A DNA stretch of 64,000 nt, from contig JAXISZ010000011.1 of assembly GCA_034680345.1 (NCBI GenBank), positions 1 through 64,000 of the forward strand. The letters are read 5' to 3'. The notes below the pieces were generated by a model. It did no database searches, was not told the origin of the DNA, and worked only from the letters and a program-made list of their open reading frames with translations. This document shows, in pieces, positions 8,604 through 17,575 of the stretch. The stretch comes from SXZD01 sp034680345 (GTDB lineage: Bacteria > Pseudomonadota > Gammaproteobacteria > Burkholderiales > Burkholderiaceae_B). Within the stretch, counting starts at the first letter, position 1; every line of letters begins with the position of its first letter. A program made the position numbers and the translations under genes.

Positions 8604-9416
8604 TTATTTACCCTTGTCCTTAGATTTTCCCACTGTATTTTTAGTATTTAACAATGCGCGCGTTTTGGCATATTTAATAAAGCTATTGAAACAACCAATT
8701 GAAATGTGTACAAAACCTGGCCAGCCATCCCGAAAGCCTTGCTTAAAAACATAAAATTTTATGAAGCGCAGCAACGGGGAAGCACATAATTTAAGCAAAC
8801 TAGGCGTTTTTTCTTGGCCAGCTAGGGTGTTTGCCTGTAGGCTGGTGTAGTGGTTTTGTTTTTCAAGGTAAACTTCGAGTGATTCAGCAGAGTGGTGTAG
8901 TAAATCACCTGTTAGACGCAAAGCTTTACCAGAAAATAACACTTTTTCATGTACAGCGTCGTTGCTCCAGTTGGCGTGTTTGCGATTGAATAAACGCAGG
9001 CTCCAATCAGGGTAGCCTTCACCGTGTTGTAAGTAGCGATCAATAAAAAAGTTACTGCGAGCCATTTCGTAAGCCATGGCTTGGGGTGCTTGCAAAGCAG
9101 TAATAATAGCTTGAGCCAGTGCGGGGCTAACACGCTCATCCGCGTCTAAACACAAGACCCAGTCAAATTTAGCTAGGCCAATGGCCAATTGTTTTTGTGG
9201 ACCAAAACCTAGCCACGCTTGTTCAAAAACACGCGCTTTGTATTGTTGGGCCAGGGTTTGGGTGTTGTCGTTGCTGCCAGAGTCAACAATGACAATGTCT
9301 TGGCAAAACTGAACACTTTTAAGTGCGTCTGCAAGTTGATGCGCTGCATTTTTGGTTATAAACACCGCTGAAACTGGGGTGCACTGTGCAATCTTTATGC
9401 TTGTTTTTTTTATCAT
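8604..9416 (-). CDS. Family 2 glycosyltransferase, WaaE/LPS-core type
   Basis: A 270-residue GT-A-fold glycosyltransferase of the kind that adds a glucose to the inner core of lipopolysaccharide on the cytoplasmic face of the membrane. The N-terminal Rossmann-like core shows VSAVFITKNAAHQLADALKS and IVIVDSGSNDNTQTLAQQY. LCLDADERVS carries the DxD-type metal/nucleotide site, and GYPDWSLRLFNR with AVHEKV is characteristic of the WaaE/KdtX branch. Neighbouring waaC, waaA and waaF support an LPS-core role. The exact sugar and linkage cannot be read from sequence, so no symbol is given. The C-terminus (FKQGFRDGWPGFVHISI) is also typical of this subgroup. Confidence 0.85.
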   Translation of the reverse strand: MIKKTSIKIAQCTPVSAVFITKNAAHQLADALKSVQFCQDIVIVDSGSNDNTQTLAQQYKARVFEQAWLGFGPQKQLAIGLAKFDWVLCLDADERVSPALAQAIITALQAPQAMAYEMARSNFFIDRYLQHGEGYPDWSLRLFNRKHANWSNDAVHEKVLFSGKALRLTGDLLHHSAESLEVYLEKQNHYTSLQANTLAGQEKTPSLLKLCASPLLRFIKFYVFKQGFRDGWPGFVHISIGCFNSFIKYAKTRALLNTKNTVGKSKDKGK

Positions 9417-9534
9417 TGTTAGTGAGCTTTAAGGGTATTTTGCAATGATTGCTTTTGCCACTTTAATTGGTATTTAATTACATTTGAATGGCATTTGAAT
9501 CCACGTTTTACATTCAGCGCGCAGTGCCTTATTC

Positions 9535-11658
9535 TTATTTTTTTACAAGGTTACGATTTCTTCGTTTTTGTTTGGTGTTTGGTTTTTTTTCACAAGACAC
9601 ATCGGCTAGAGCTGCCAATTTTCTAACCATTTCGCCATTGATACTCTTACGCATGATACTAACATTTTGAATTCCTTTGGCCAATTGGCTATCTTGCCAG
9701 TCTTTGCCCTTATAACGGTCTTTATAGGGTTTAATATGAGCTGCTTGAATTATTTCGTCTTTTAAGGTGCGCAATTCTTTAGGTTCTTTAGGGTTTGTTA
9801 ATGCGTTGTTGAGGTGAACATGAACATAAAATGGCTGTGGGGGGGCATCTTTATGGTCTGATTTGGCTTGAATTTCAAATTCATACATGTAGTCTGTTGA
9901 GTTGTTTTTTGATGTGAATTTGATAGGCCCTGAGTTTGTTAAGCGAATATATTCAATAGCTCTTTCTTCCATTAAATAGTTAAGGCAAGTTTGGTCTGGG
10001 TAAATCCAGTTCTTAGACAACTTAAGTTTGGTGAAGGTTTGTTGTGCCCAATCGCTTTTTTCTTGTAATTTTTGTTTTAATATGGTTAGTTTTTCAGTCA
10101 CTTGATCTGAGTTATTTTCCTGAATTTTTTTGTTAATTAACTTAATTATTGACTGGGCTTTTTTTAGTGCTGTGTCCACACACTGTAGAACGCTGTCTGG
10201 GGAGTAGATGCCGTGGTGTCGGTTGTAAAATTCAACCATATCGAACGGGTTGTTTTTAAGTTGGTTTGGAATTTCTGAATTAACTTTTTTAGGACTGGTA
10301 TTTTCACTTAGGCTTTGCAATTCAGTGTCAGCTGTTTCATTTAAATTCAGTGTGTTAATTGCAGAAATTATGCACGTTTGTTCTGTTAGATTTTGTTCGG
10401 TTTCGGATTGTGGTGCTGAATTGTTGTCTATTAAATAGCTGCATTCTAAGCGAAGCAAAAGTTGTATGCCGAGGTTTTCTTCATTGAATAAATTTTCCTT
10501 TAAATGGGCATCAAATTTTTGATCAATGGTTTTAGTAGATAGCCCTTCAGAATGGGGGTCAAAGCTTTTAATGTTCTGGCTAAGGCTTAGAAAATGTTCG
10601 CTAACCCGTAGAAAAGTAAATAGGTTTTTGGTAAATTCATCAATATTAATGTTTTTATTAAATACATTGCTTATATTTTCTAGGGATGCTTGCGTAAAAG
10701 CCAGTGTAAGCGCTTCTGTTACGTGCAGATATTTTTTGGGAAATAGTAAAAAGCTTTTTGCAATTTTGTTAATTAGTCTTTCGGGGTTAAATTTTTTAGA
10801 GTGTTCTAATTCACAGTATTTGTCTGTACTAAATCTAAAAGCTTCGCGCAATAGTAACAAGATAATTGATGTTTTGACTAAGCGTTCGTAGTCTGATTTA
10901 TCTAATGCCTCGATTTTTTCGTCATTAATATTAATTAAAACTGTCAGTAGCTGGCTTGCTATTATTTCTGCTTGTATTTTAAGCAAGGAATGCATTGTCA
11001 AAAACAGTTTTTGATTTAATTGATCTCGATTAACTTTAAGATTTTCAGTGCTGCACAACGGTAAAAGTTTTGATAGCTGTAAATATGTTTCATACTTTTG
11101 TATGAGTATTTCAGGCGATTTCAGCATGTTGGTATGGATGAGGTTGATCTCAGTGTCCTCCTCCCCATTGTTTACTGGTTTAACGGTTGTGTATTCTTCA
11201 AAAAAAGCTAGATTTAATCTATTTAAAAAACAGTCTTTAACTTCTAAAAAGTTATACCACTGAATTGCCTGTTCTTGTGTGGGTTTGTCATAAATTTTGC
11301 TGTTTTCCAAGTGTTTTAGTAATTGATTTAATTGATTAATATGGGATTCTAGGTTGGGTATTTCTGGTTCATAGTTTTTATTATTTGTTTCTTTAAGATT
11401 TAAATAGCTCATGCTATTTTTGATGCATGGTTCAAAAATTTCATGTACGGCTTGAAAATTGTTTTCTGCTTGTTTTCTTTTTCCTTGAATAGTTTTAAGG
11501 TTAAGGCCTGTATTTAATTTTTGTGTTGCAATAATAATTGGATTGTCTGTAGAAGATGCTTTTTTGGGCAATACACTAATTTCGGTTGTCCCGTTGCTAG
11601 TTTCGGTTGTCCCGTTGCTAGTGCTTGGTTGGTGGCGTATACGAGAGATTGGCATCAT
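9535..11658 (-). CDS. Large orphan protein, unrecognised, effector-like
   Basis: A 707-residue AT-rich coding frame whose family I do not recognise. The first 40 residues are polar and rich in Ser, Thr and Asn, with a doubled TSNGTTE unit encoded by a 21-bp direct repeat. There is no signal peptide or membrane segment. Most of the protein looks helical, with many short Leu/Ile/Lys/Asn-rich helices. The last third is more globular (IRLTNSGPIKFTSKNNSTDY and PFYVHVHLNNALTNPKE). The final 20 residues are extremely basic (KQKRRNRNLVKK at the very end). It stands alone between two LPS genes and is divergent from waaC. A secreted effector of a host-associated bacterium is possible but unproven; a phage or defence origin cannot be excluded. 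Confidence 0.75.
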   Translation of the reverse strand: MMPISRIRHQPSTSNGTTETSNGTTEISVLPKKASSTDNPIIIATQKLNTGLNLKTIQGKRKQAENNFQAVHEIFEPCIKNSMSYLNLKETNNKNYEPEIPNLESHINQLNQLLKHLENSKIYDKPTQEQAIQWYNFLEVKDCFLNRLNLAFFEEYTTVKPVNNGEEDTEINLIHTNMLKSPEILIQKYETYLQLSKLLPLCSTENLKVNRDQLNQKLFLTMHSLLKIQAEIIASQLLTVLININDEKIEALDKSDYERLVKTSIILLLLREAFRFSTDKYCELEHSKKFNPERLINKIAKSFLLFPKKYLHVTEALTLAFTQASLENISNVFNKNINIDEFTKNLFTFLRVSEHFLSLSQNIKSFDPHSEGLSTKTIDQKFDAHLKENLFNEENLGIQLLLRLECSYLIDNNSAPQSETEQNLTEQTCIISAINTLNLNETADTELQSLSENTSPKKVNSEIPNQLKNNPFDMVEFYNRHHGIYSPDSVLQCVDTALKKAQSIIKLINKKIQENNSDQVTEKLTILKQKLQEKSDWAQQTFTKLKLSKNWIYPDQTCLNYLMEERAIEYIRLTNSGPIKFTSKNNSTDYMYEFEIQAKSDHKDAPPQPFYVHVHLNNALTNPKEPKELRTLKDEIIQAAHIKPYKDRYKGKDWQDSQLAKGIQNVSIMRKSINGEMVRKLAALADVSCEKKPNTKQKRRNRNLVKK
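11581..11622. repeat. Two exact 21-bp tandem repeats inside the orphan gene
   Basis: Two perfect 21-bp copies abut at 11581-11601 and 11602-11622. They lie inside the 5' end of the 707-residue gene and encode the doubled TSNGTTE unit. The period is a multiple of three, so gain or loss of a copy would keep the frame. This is a potential length polymorphism in the exposed N-terminus. Confidence 0.95.
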
Positions 11659-11814
11659 AAAATAATCAAAGTAAATATAATTCAGTTTCTTAAGGGCTAA
11701 AAAAGTTCCAGGTTAATTCGTTTTGATGCTTTTTTGTAGAATTTAGAGCTGGGTATGAGCGGCAGAGGCAGAGTGAGAAGTTCAATGATAAGCACTGTGG
11801 GAAGTGGTTTATAA

Positions 11815-12801
11815 ATGCGTCGTGTTTTGATTGTTAAAACCACATCCATGGGGGATGTGATTCATGCATTGCCAGTGGTTACAGATATTAAGCGAGCATT
11901 TCCCGCGCTGGAAATTGACTGGATGGTTGAGCAACCATTTGCAGATTTGGTGGCTTTGCATTCGGGTGTTTCGAATGTGCTGTTTGTTGCTTTGCGAACT
12001 TGGCGCCAAACTGGTATTTTGGAAGTGTGTCGCCAGTGGTGGGCTTTAAAGAAAAAATTAAAGCCCAAGCCCTACGATTTAATTATTGACCTGCAAGGGT
12101 TGATCAAAAGTGCTTGCTTGGCCAAAGCAGCTTGTGGTGAGCTGGTTGGACCTGGTTGGCAGGTGGCGCGAGAACCACTAGCGACCTTATTTTATCAGCG
12201 GCATGCAATATGGGACAACCAAGCTCACGCGGTTGCAAGATTGCGGCAGTTATCGGCTAGTTTGTTGGGGTATTCATACTTAGAAAAGCCTGATTTTGGT
12301 TTGCAGCCTATGTCTTATAATCGAGCCCTTCAGGAGCATACCGATGCTCAACAAGCCTGGTTTTTACATGCCACAGCCCGTGCTGAAAAAGCTTGGCCTG
12401 TGCAGTATTGGCGAAAACTGGCACAAGCTTTGGTTGCTCAGGGTTGGCAGGTGAACTTACCTTGGGGGTCAGATGCTGAGCTTAAGCAAGCCCAAGCCAT
12501 TGCTTTGAATATCAATTCTGTTTGCATTTTACCTCGCATGAACTTAGCTTGTTTGGCGCAAAAACTGCGCCAAGCTCAGTTGGTGGTGGGTGTGGACACG
12601 GGGTTGATGCATTTATCCGCCGCTTTGTATTTGCCTATGGTGGCTTTGTTTTTTGCGACTGAACAATGGCGGTTTGCCCCAATTTACAACCCAAGGGCTA
12701 TTAGTTTGGGGCAGTTGGGCGTTGTGCCTGGTGTTGATGATGTGTTGTTTGCCGTAAAAACGGTTGTAAATAAGGCATCAGCCATGCAGGGCCATGAGTG
12801 A
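11815..12801 (+). CDS. waaC: LPS heptosyltransferase I
   Basis: WaaC adds the first L-glycero-D-manno-heptose from ADP-heptose to Kdo2-lipid A. The 328 residues begin MRRVLIVKTTSMGDVIHALP, the classic GT9 N-terminus with the SMGD motif, and continue with WMVEQPFADL and LIIDLQGLIKSACLAK. The C-terminal nucleotide-sugar domain has TARAEKAWPVQYW and VVGVDTGLMHLSAAL. Length is normal. It lies 53 bp ahead of waaA in the same direction, so the two probably form one unit. The 156-bp region upstream is shared with the divergent orphan gene. Confidence 0.93.
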   Translation: MRRVLIVKTTSMGDVIHALPVVTDIKRAFPALEIDWMVEQPFADLVALHSGVSNVLFVALRTWRQTGILEVCRQWWALKKKLKPKPYDLIIDLQGLIKSACLAKAACGELVGPGWQVAREPLATLFYQRHAIWDNQAHAVARLRQLSASLLGYSYLEKPDFGLQPMSYNRALQEHTDAQQAWFLHATARAEKAWPVQYWRKLAQALVAQGWQVNLPWGSDAELKQAQAIALNINSVCILPRMNLACLAQKLRQAQLVVGVDTGLMHLSAALYLPMVALFFATEQWRFAPIYNPRAISLGQLGVVPGVDDVLFAVKTVVNKASAMQGHE

Positions 12802-12854
12802 ATATAAGAGAAAATAAGCGGGAATAGGCAAAAATAAATGACTGTGGGGTTTGT

Positions 12855-14213
12855 TTGGTGAAACATTGTGTTGAGTGTTTTTCGCAGCGCTTTTGGCGTT
12901 TGGTTTACACCTTAATTTTATGCTTTTTGTTGCCTTGGGCGTTTATTTATTTGTTCAAACGTGGACGTAAACAGCCGGCTTATCGTGCGCACTGGGCGCA
13001 ACGTTTTTTGGGTCAGACGGGTCTGTTACACGCTAGGTCTAAGCGCCTTTGGGTGCACGCAGTGTCTGTGGGCGAAACCCATGCCATTGCCCCTTTGGTT
13101 CATTTGTGGCAAGAACACTATCCTGATACGCAATGGGTATTTACAACAACAACTCCCACAGGTCGGGCTACCGCTCAGCAGTTGTTTGCTGGTATTGATA
13201 GCGCCTGTTTTGTTTATTTGCCTTACGACTTGCCTTGGGCAATGCAGCGTTTTTTAGGGCAAGTAAATCCTGCCATGGCTTGGTTTGTAGAAACAGAGCT
13301 TTGGCCTAACTTATTGGCAGTTGCTCAGCGTCAAGCTATTCCCGTGTATTTGCTAAATGCTCGGGTTTCTCCTGCTACGCAGCGACGTTGGCAGCGTTAC
13401 CAAGTGTTATTAAAACCAGCTTTGTCGCGTTTGGGTTTGGTTGTTGCGCAAAGCCCTGCTGATGCCGTGGTGTTTGCCGCTCAGGGTAGGCCTGTTGATG
13501 CAGTGTGCGGAAATTTAAAATTTGATGTTCAACCTTCCGAGCACTTGCTAAGTTTGGGAAGGTTATGGAAGAAAGACTTTTTTGAGCATAATTTTATTAT
13601 TTTGGCTGCCAGCACCCGAGAAGGGGAAGAAAATTTACTGTTAAAAGCCTGGCGCAAGTGTCTTGACACGTTGGGTAAACCTTACGCTGGAAAAATTCCT
13701 GTTTTATTGATTGTTCCGCGACATCCGCAACGCTTTGATGAAGTGGCAAGTTTATGCGTGGCCTCTGGTTTTTCTGTGGTGCGTCGAAGTCAAGGATTTG
13801 TCAACGAACAGCCCTCTGCTTTGGGAGAGCAAGGCGTTGTTTATCTGGGCGATTCTATGGGCGAAATGCCGGCCTATTATGCTCTGGCAGACATTGCGGT
13901 GATGGGAGGGTCATGGTTACCTTTTGGTGGGCAAAACCTGATTGAGGCGTGCGCATGTGATTGTCCTGTGATTTTAGGGCCACACACGTTTAATTTTGCT
14001 GCAGTTTCTGAACACGCTTTGGCCGCAGGCGCGGCTTTGCGTTTTACCAGTTTATTGGATGCGTTACTCCATATTGTTGGCCGATGGCAAACAAGCAAGC
14101 GTTTTATTGTTGAACAAAAAAGTGCTGAAAATTTTGCCAAGCAGCATCGAGGTGCTACCCAAGCTACTTTTGAACTGATTGTTCAGCGTTTTGAAATAGC
14201 GCGCTTAAATTAG
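12855..14213 (+). CDS. waaA: 3-deoxy-D-manno-octulosonic acid (Kdo) transferase
   Basis: WaaA transfers Kdo from CMP-Kdo to the lipid A precursor at the inner membrane. The 452 residues start with a membrane anchor (TLILCFLLPWAFIYLF, about 18-33). Then come RKRP-like basic residues, LWVHAVSVGETHAIAPLV with the catalytic glutamate region, TTTTPTGRATAQQLF, FVETELWPNLL and NARVSP. The C-terminal domain has PRHPQRFDEV and GGSWLPFGGQNLIEACAC. The start is a GTG at 12855. The 3' end overlaps the convergent tolC-like gene by 50 bp, an unusually long tail-to-tail overlap but one that leaves both proteins full length. Confidence 0.94.
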   Translation: MVKHCVECFSQRFWRLVYTLILCFLLPWAFIYLFKRGRKQPAYRAHWAQRFLGQTGLLHARSKRLWVHAVSVGETHAIAPLVHLWQEHYPDTQWVFTTTTPTGRATAQQLFAGIDSACFVYLPYDLPWAMQRFLGQVNPAMAWFVETELWPNLLAVAQRQAIPVYLLNARVSPATQRRWQRYQVLLKPALSRLGLVVAQSPADAVVFAAQGRPVDAVCGNLKFDVQPSEHLLSLGRLWKKDFFEHNFIILAASTREGEENLLLKAWRKCLDTLGKPYAGKIPVLLIVPRHPQRFDEVASLCVASGFSVVRRSQGFVNEQPSALGEQGVVYLGDSMGEMPAYYALADIAVMGGSWLPFGGQNLIEACACDCPVILGPHTFNFAAVSEHALAAGAALRFTSLLDALLHIVGRWQTSKRFIVEQKSAENFAKQHRGATQATFELIVQRFEIARLN

Positions 14214-15576
14214 CAAGATCGCTTTCTTGTAAGTTGCCAATGGTGGCCTTGAGTTGTAAGCCAGCCAATAAAGTGTCGTAGGTGGCTTTGGCCAAGTCTT
14301 TTTGGGTGTTGCTGAGTTGTTGTTGTGCATTGAGCACATCAATGTTGATGCGAACTCCGACCTTGTAACCCAATTGATTGGCTTCTAAGGCCAATTGGCT
14401 TGATTTTTCAGCTGTTTTAAGTGCTTTGATTTGAGCCAAACCACTTTGTATATTGGTAAAATTTTGTTGCGCTTGCTGGGCTGCGTTGCGCTGGGCTGCT
14501 AATAAATTGGCTTTTGCTTTTTCAAGCAGTGCAACCGATTCGCGCACTTGCGATTGCGTTGCCCCCCCAGAAAATAAAGGAATATTGACTTGAATTCCGT
14601 ATGTTCTTGTAGATGTGTCTGTGGTTATTTGGCCAAATCGAACGCCGTTATTTTCAATTTTGGAGGCGATTAAATCAACGGTTGGGAGATGTCCGGCTTT
14701 GGTCTTTGACACATCACGCTGGGTAATTTCTTGATTGATGCGTGAGGTTTGCACCGCAATACTTTGCGAAGTGGCTGCGCTAACCCAAGTTTCTAGTGTG
14801 GCGGGTTCAGGAGTGGGAGGTAAAGCGTTTTTTTTCAATGAACTTAAAGGTGGAACTGGACTGCCAATTAAATTTTCTAGCGCAGCGTTTGCCGTTAAAA
14901 GGTTGTTATTGGCAAAAATTTCTTGGGCCATTACAAGGTCAAACCTAGCTTGAGCTTCTTGTTGATCTGTGATTGTGTTGCCACCCAATTCAAAGCTGCG
15001 TTTGGCTGCTTCCAGTTGTTCGCTGATGGTCTGTTTTTGTTTTGCTAATGTGTTTAAGTGGTCTTGAGCTGTCAAAATATCAAAATACGCTTTGGCTACT
15101 TTTAGGGCAAGGGCATGTTCTGCAGCGGTGTAATCAAGTTTGCTTTTAATGCTTAATAATTTACTTTGCTCGTAATTTTGGTACGCTTGCCAGCGAAACA
15201 AAGGTTGCGTGATGGTCAGCGAAAATAATTCTGGACGCACTGTAATGTAAGGAGTGCTACCAAATGCGTTTGTTTGTTCTTGTTTTTGATAGGTAAAGTT
15301 GGCTTGTGGTAGTAAACCGGCTCGGGCTTGAGGTACTTTTTCTTGTTCTGCTAATTTTTGTTGTTGTGCAGCTTGTATGGTCGCGTCTTTTTGTTGTGCT
15401 ATGCGATAGATGTCCAACAGGCTTTCTGCTTGTGCGTTGTTAAAAATAAAGCCACCACCAAGCAATACAAAAGTAATCGACAGTTTTAAGGTTTTATTTA
15501 AAACTGGGTTTAAAAATGCAAAATCACTTTTGGTTTTGGTCTGCAAAAGTGTGGAAGCGTTCATTTTTAGCATCAT
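14164..15576 (-). CDS. tolC: TolC-family outer-membrane efflux channel
   Basis: A 470-residue outer-membrane factor that forms the exit duct of tripartite efflux pumps and type I secretion systems. The N-terminus carries a signal peptide with a long polar n-region. The hydrophobic core is LSITFVLLGGGFIF near residue 38, with probable cleavage after NAQA near 51. Two repeats of the OEP (PF02321) helical domain follow: SLLDIYRIAQQKDATIQAAQ in the first, and QINIPLFSGGATQSQVRESV opening the second. No pump genes are adjacent. It lies directly after pcm (gap 1 bp), an arrangement conserved in Burkholderiales, and is convergent with waaA. Confidence 0.92.
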   Translation of the reverse strand: MMLKMNASTLLQTKTKSDFAFLNPVLNKTLKLSITFVLLGGGFIFNNAQAESLLDIYRIAQQKDATIQAAQQQKLAEQEKVPQARAGLLPQANFTYQKQEQTNAFGSTPYITVRPELFSLTITQPLFRWQAYQNYEQSKLLSIKSKLDYTAAEHALALKVAKAYFDILTAQDHLNTLAKQKQTISEQLEAAKRSFELGGNTITDQQEAQARFDLVMAQEIFANNNLLTANAALENLIGSPVPPLSSLKKNALPPTPEPATLETWVSAATSQSIAVQTSRINQEITQRDVSKTKAGHLPTVDLIASKIENNGVRFGQITTDTSTRTYGIQVNIPLFSGGATQSQVRESVALLEKAKANLLAAQRNAAQQAQQNFTNIQSGLAQIKALKTAEKSSQLALEANQLGYKVGVRINIDVLNAQQQLSNTQKDLAKATYDTLLAGLQLKATIGNLQESDLANLSALFQNAEQSVQK

Positions 15577-15577
15577 A

Positions 15578-16246
15578 TTAGAAGTAAAAATTTTTAGGTT
15601 CAGCTGCGTTAAGCAAATACCCTACAAAAGTTTCAAATAATTTTTTTTCTGTAAACTGGTTTTGGGAAATGCGATGCACTAAAACAGCACTTTGAATGGG
15701 GGCTTGACCAACAATTGCCAATAAACGACCACCTATTTTAAGCTGTGATTTTAGTGTGTGTGGCAGCATAGGTAAAGCGCCTGAGACAACAATCACATCA
15801 ACTGCGCCACAGGCATCATAGCCTTGTGCGGCGTCTGCCACTTTGACAGTAACGTTGGTAATACCTGCTTGAGCGAGGTTTTTTTTAGCAAATTCGGCAA
15901 TGTCTGCATGAATTTCAACGGAGGTGATCATGTCTGCTTTACTGGCTAATAGCGCTGCCATATAACCGCTGCCAGTACCAATTTCTAGAACTTGGTCGTG
16001 TGGGCGAAGATTAAGCTCTTGCAAGATGCGCGCTTCCATTTTTGGGGAAAGCATAGTTGCACCGGTGTTTTTTCCGTTGATACAAATAGGCAATTCTAGG
16101 TCACTAAAAGCTACACGGCGCAAGTGCTCAGCCACAAAGTTTTCACGTTTAATGGCAAAAAGCAGGTCCAGTACCGATTGATCCAACACGTACCATGGCC
16201 GAATTTGTTGTTCAACCATATTAAAACGGGCTTGTTCTAGGTCCAT
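15578..16246 (-). CDS. pcm: Protein-L-isoaspartate O-methyltransferase
   Basis: A SAM-dependent methyltransferase (222 residues) that starts repair of isoaspartyl residues in aged proteins. Visible motifs are MVEQQIRPWYVLD at the N-terminus, the GATMLSPKMEARILQEL region and the SAM-binding loop VLEIGTGSGYMAALLASKA (about 86-104). DVIVVSGALPMLP is a diverged form of the usual post-motif. In many betaproteobacteria this gene precedes tolC, as here, with only 1 bp between the two reading frames. The lower conservation of the C-terminal strand leaves some room for a relaxed substrate, but family membership is clear. Confidence 0.88.
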   Translation of the reverse strand: MDLEQARFNMVEQQIRPWYVLDQSVLDLLFAIKRENFVAEHLRRVAFSDLELPICINGKNTGATMLSPKMEARILQELNLRPHDQVLEIGTGSGYMAALLASKADMITSVEIHADIAEFAKKNLAQAGITNVTVKVADAAQGYDACGAVDVIVVSGALPMLPHTLKSQLKIGGRLLAIVGQAPIQSAVLVHRISQNQFTEKKLFETFVGYLLNAAEPKNFYF

Positions 16247-16382
16247 ACAACACCGAAGGAGTTTACCAAAACCGTTATTCTAACAAATGCTAGGTTTAGC
16301 GGGAAATAAACGGTTTTAGTCTGCCCCAAATTTTCACAACATTGTAGAATGTCGATTTTATTCTGAAATAGAGGGTTGTATT

Positions 16383-17303
16383 ATGTCGATGGCTAATCGC
16401 GATGGCATGATTTGGTACGATGGCGATTTGGTGCCTTGGCGTCAGGCCAATACGCATGTTTTGACCCACTCTTTACACTACGGTTTATCTGTTTTTGAAG
16501 GTGAGCGCGCTTATAAAACTGCAGAAGGTCCAGCAATTTTTCGTCTGCAAGAACACACTGACCGCCTGTTTAATTCTGCCCATATTTATTTAATGAAAAT
16601 TCCTTACACGCGGGAACAGATTATGCAGGCCACCACTGAAGTGGTTCGAGTCAATCAATTGGAGTCTTGCTACATTCGCCCCATTGCGTTTTATGGTTCA
16701 GAAAAAATGGGGGTTTCGCCACGTGGTGCCGCTGTACACGTTGCCATTGCCGCTTGGCCTTGGGGGGCATATTTGGGTGAAGAGGGTATGGAAAAAGGCA
16801 TTCGCGTTAAAACTGCTTCTTTTGCTCGTCACCATGTTAATGTCACGATGGCACGCGCTAAGTTTTCAGCAACTTATGCTAATTCTATACTCGCGAACAT
16901 GGAAGCCACCACAGACGGTTACGATGAAGCGTTATTGCTCGATGTAGATGGTTTTGTGGCTGAAGGCGCTGGAGAAAACGTTTTTATCATTAAAGACGGT
17001 GTAATTTACGAACCGGAGCTTACTTCTGCCCTAATTGGTATTACGCGTTCAACCATCATTGCATTAGCCAAGGATATGGGTTTAGAGGTGCGGGCCAAAC
17101 GTTTGACTCGCGACGACTTGTATATCGCTGATGAATGTTTTTTCACAGGTACAGCTGCCGAGGTAACTCCCGTGCGCGAATTAGACAATCGCACGATTGG
17201 CGCAGGTTGTCGTGGGCCCATCACCACTGAGTTGCAAAAGCGTTATTTTGATGTGGTGTACGGGCGCAATCCGAAGTACGAAGCTTGGTTAACCCGCGTT
17301 TAA
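16383..17303 (+). CDS. ilvE: Branched-chain amino acid aminotransferase
   Basis: A fold-type IV PLP enzyme (306 residues) that transfers the amino group between glutamate and the keto acids of valine, leucine and isoleucine. Motifs include GLSVFEGERAYKT near 41, SCYIRPIAFYGSEKMGV near 98, RAKFSATYANSILANMEA holding the PLP lysine region, and VDGFVAEGAGENVFIIKDG. CFFTGTAAEVTPVREL is near the end. GAGGG stands 9 nt before the ATG. It is divergent from pcm. The next genes (zinc finger, waaF) follow closely in the same direction and are probably cotranscribed. Confidence 0.94.
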   Translation: MSMANRDGMIWYDGDLVPWRQANTHVLTHSLHYGLSVFEGERAYKTAEGPAIFRLQEHTDRLFNSAHIYLMKIPYTREQIMQATTEVVRVNQLESCYIRPIAFYGSEKMGVSPRGAAVHVAIAAWPWGAYLGEEGMEKGIRVKTASFARHHVNVTMARAKFSATYANSILANMEATTDGYDEALLLDVDGFVAEGAGENVFIIKDGVIYEPELTSALIGITRSTIIALAKDMGLEVRAKRLTRDDLYIADECFFTGTAAEVTPVRELDNRTIGAGCRGPITTELQKRYFDVVYGRNPKYEAWLTRV

Positions 17304-17319
17304 AGTAGGGGCATATACA

Positions 17320-17526
17320 ATGGATTATTCATCTACAAATCACCCTGCGGGTGCCGTGGAGCTTGATGCCCAAGATTTACCAGCCTTTTGTCCCAACCCT
17401 GCAATACCCTTATGGTCTGGTCATCCACGCGTTTTTTTAGATGTGTCTAAAACGGGGCAGGCCACTTGCCCATACTGTGGTACGGTTTACACTTTAAAAC
17501 CAGGCGCAGTTGTGCATGCTCATTAG
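17320..17526 (+). CDS. Small zinc-finger protein (CHCC type)
   Basis: A 68-residue protein of the zf-CHCC family (PF10276), related to the zinc domain of the NDUFS6 subunit of complex I. The four ligands are visible: Cys in AFCPNP, His in SGHPRVFLD, and the pair in CPYCGTVYTL. Its role in bacteria is not established. In Burkholderiales it is commonly found between ilvE and waaF, exactly as here. It starts 16 bp after ilvE with AGGGG upstream, so translational association with ilvE is likely. Confidence 0.88.
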   Translation: MDYSSTNHPAGAVELDAQDLPAFCPNPAIPLWSGHPRVFLDVSKTGQATCPYCGTVYTLKPGAVVHAH

Positions 17527-17575
17527 CACCTGATTGTGCTAGGGTCTATGGGAGCTCAAGGTTTTGAGCATTTAG

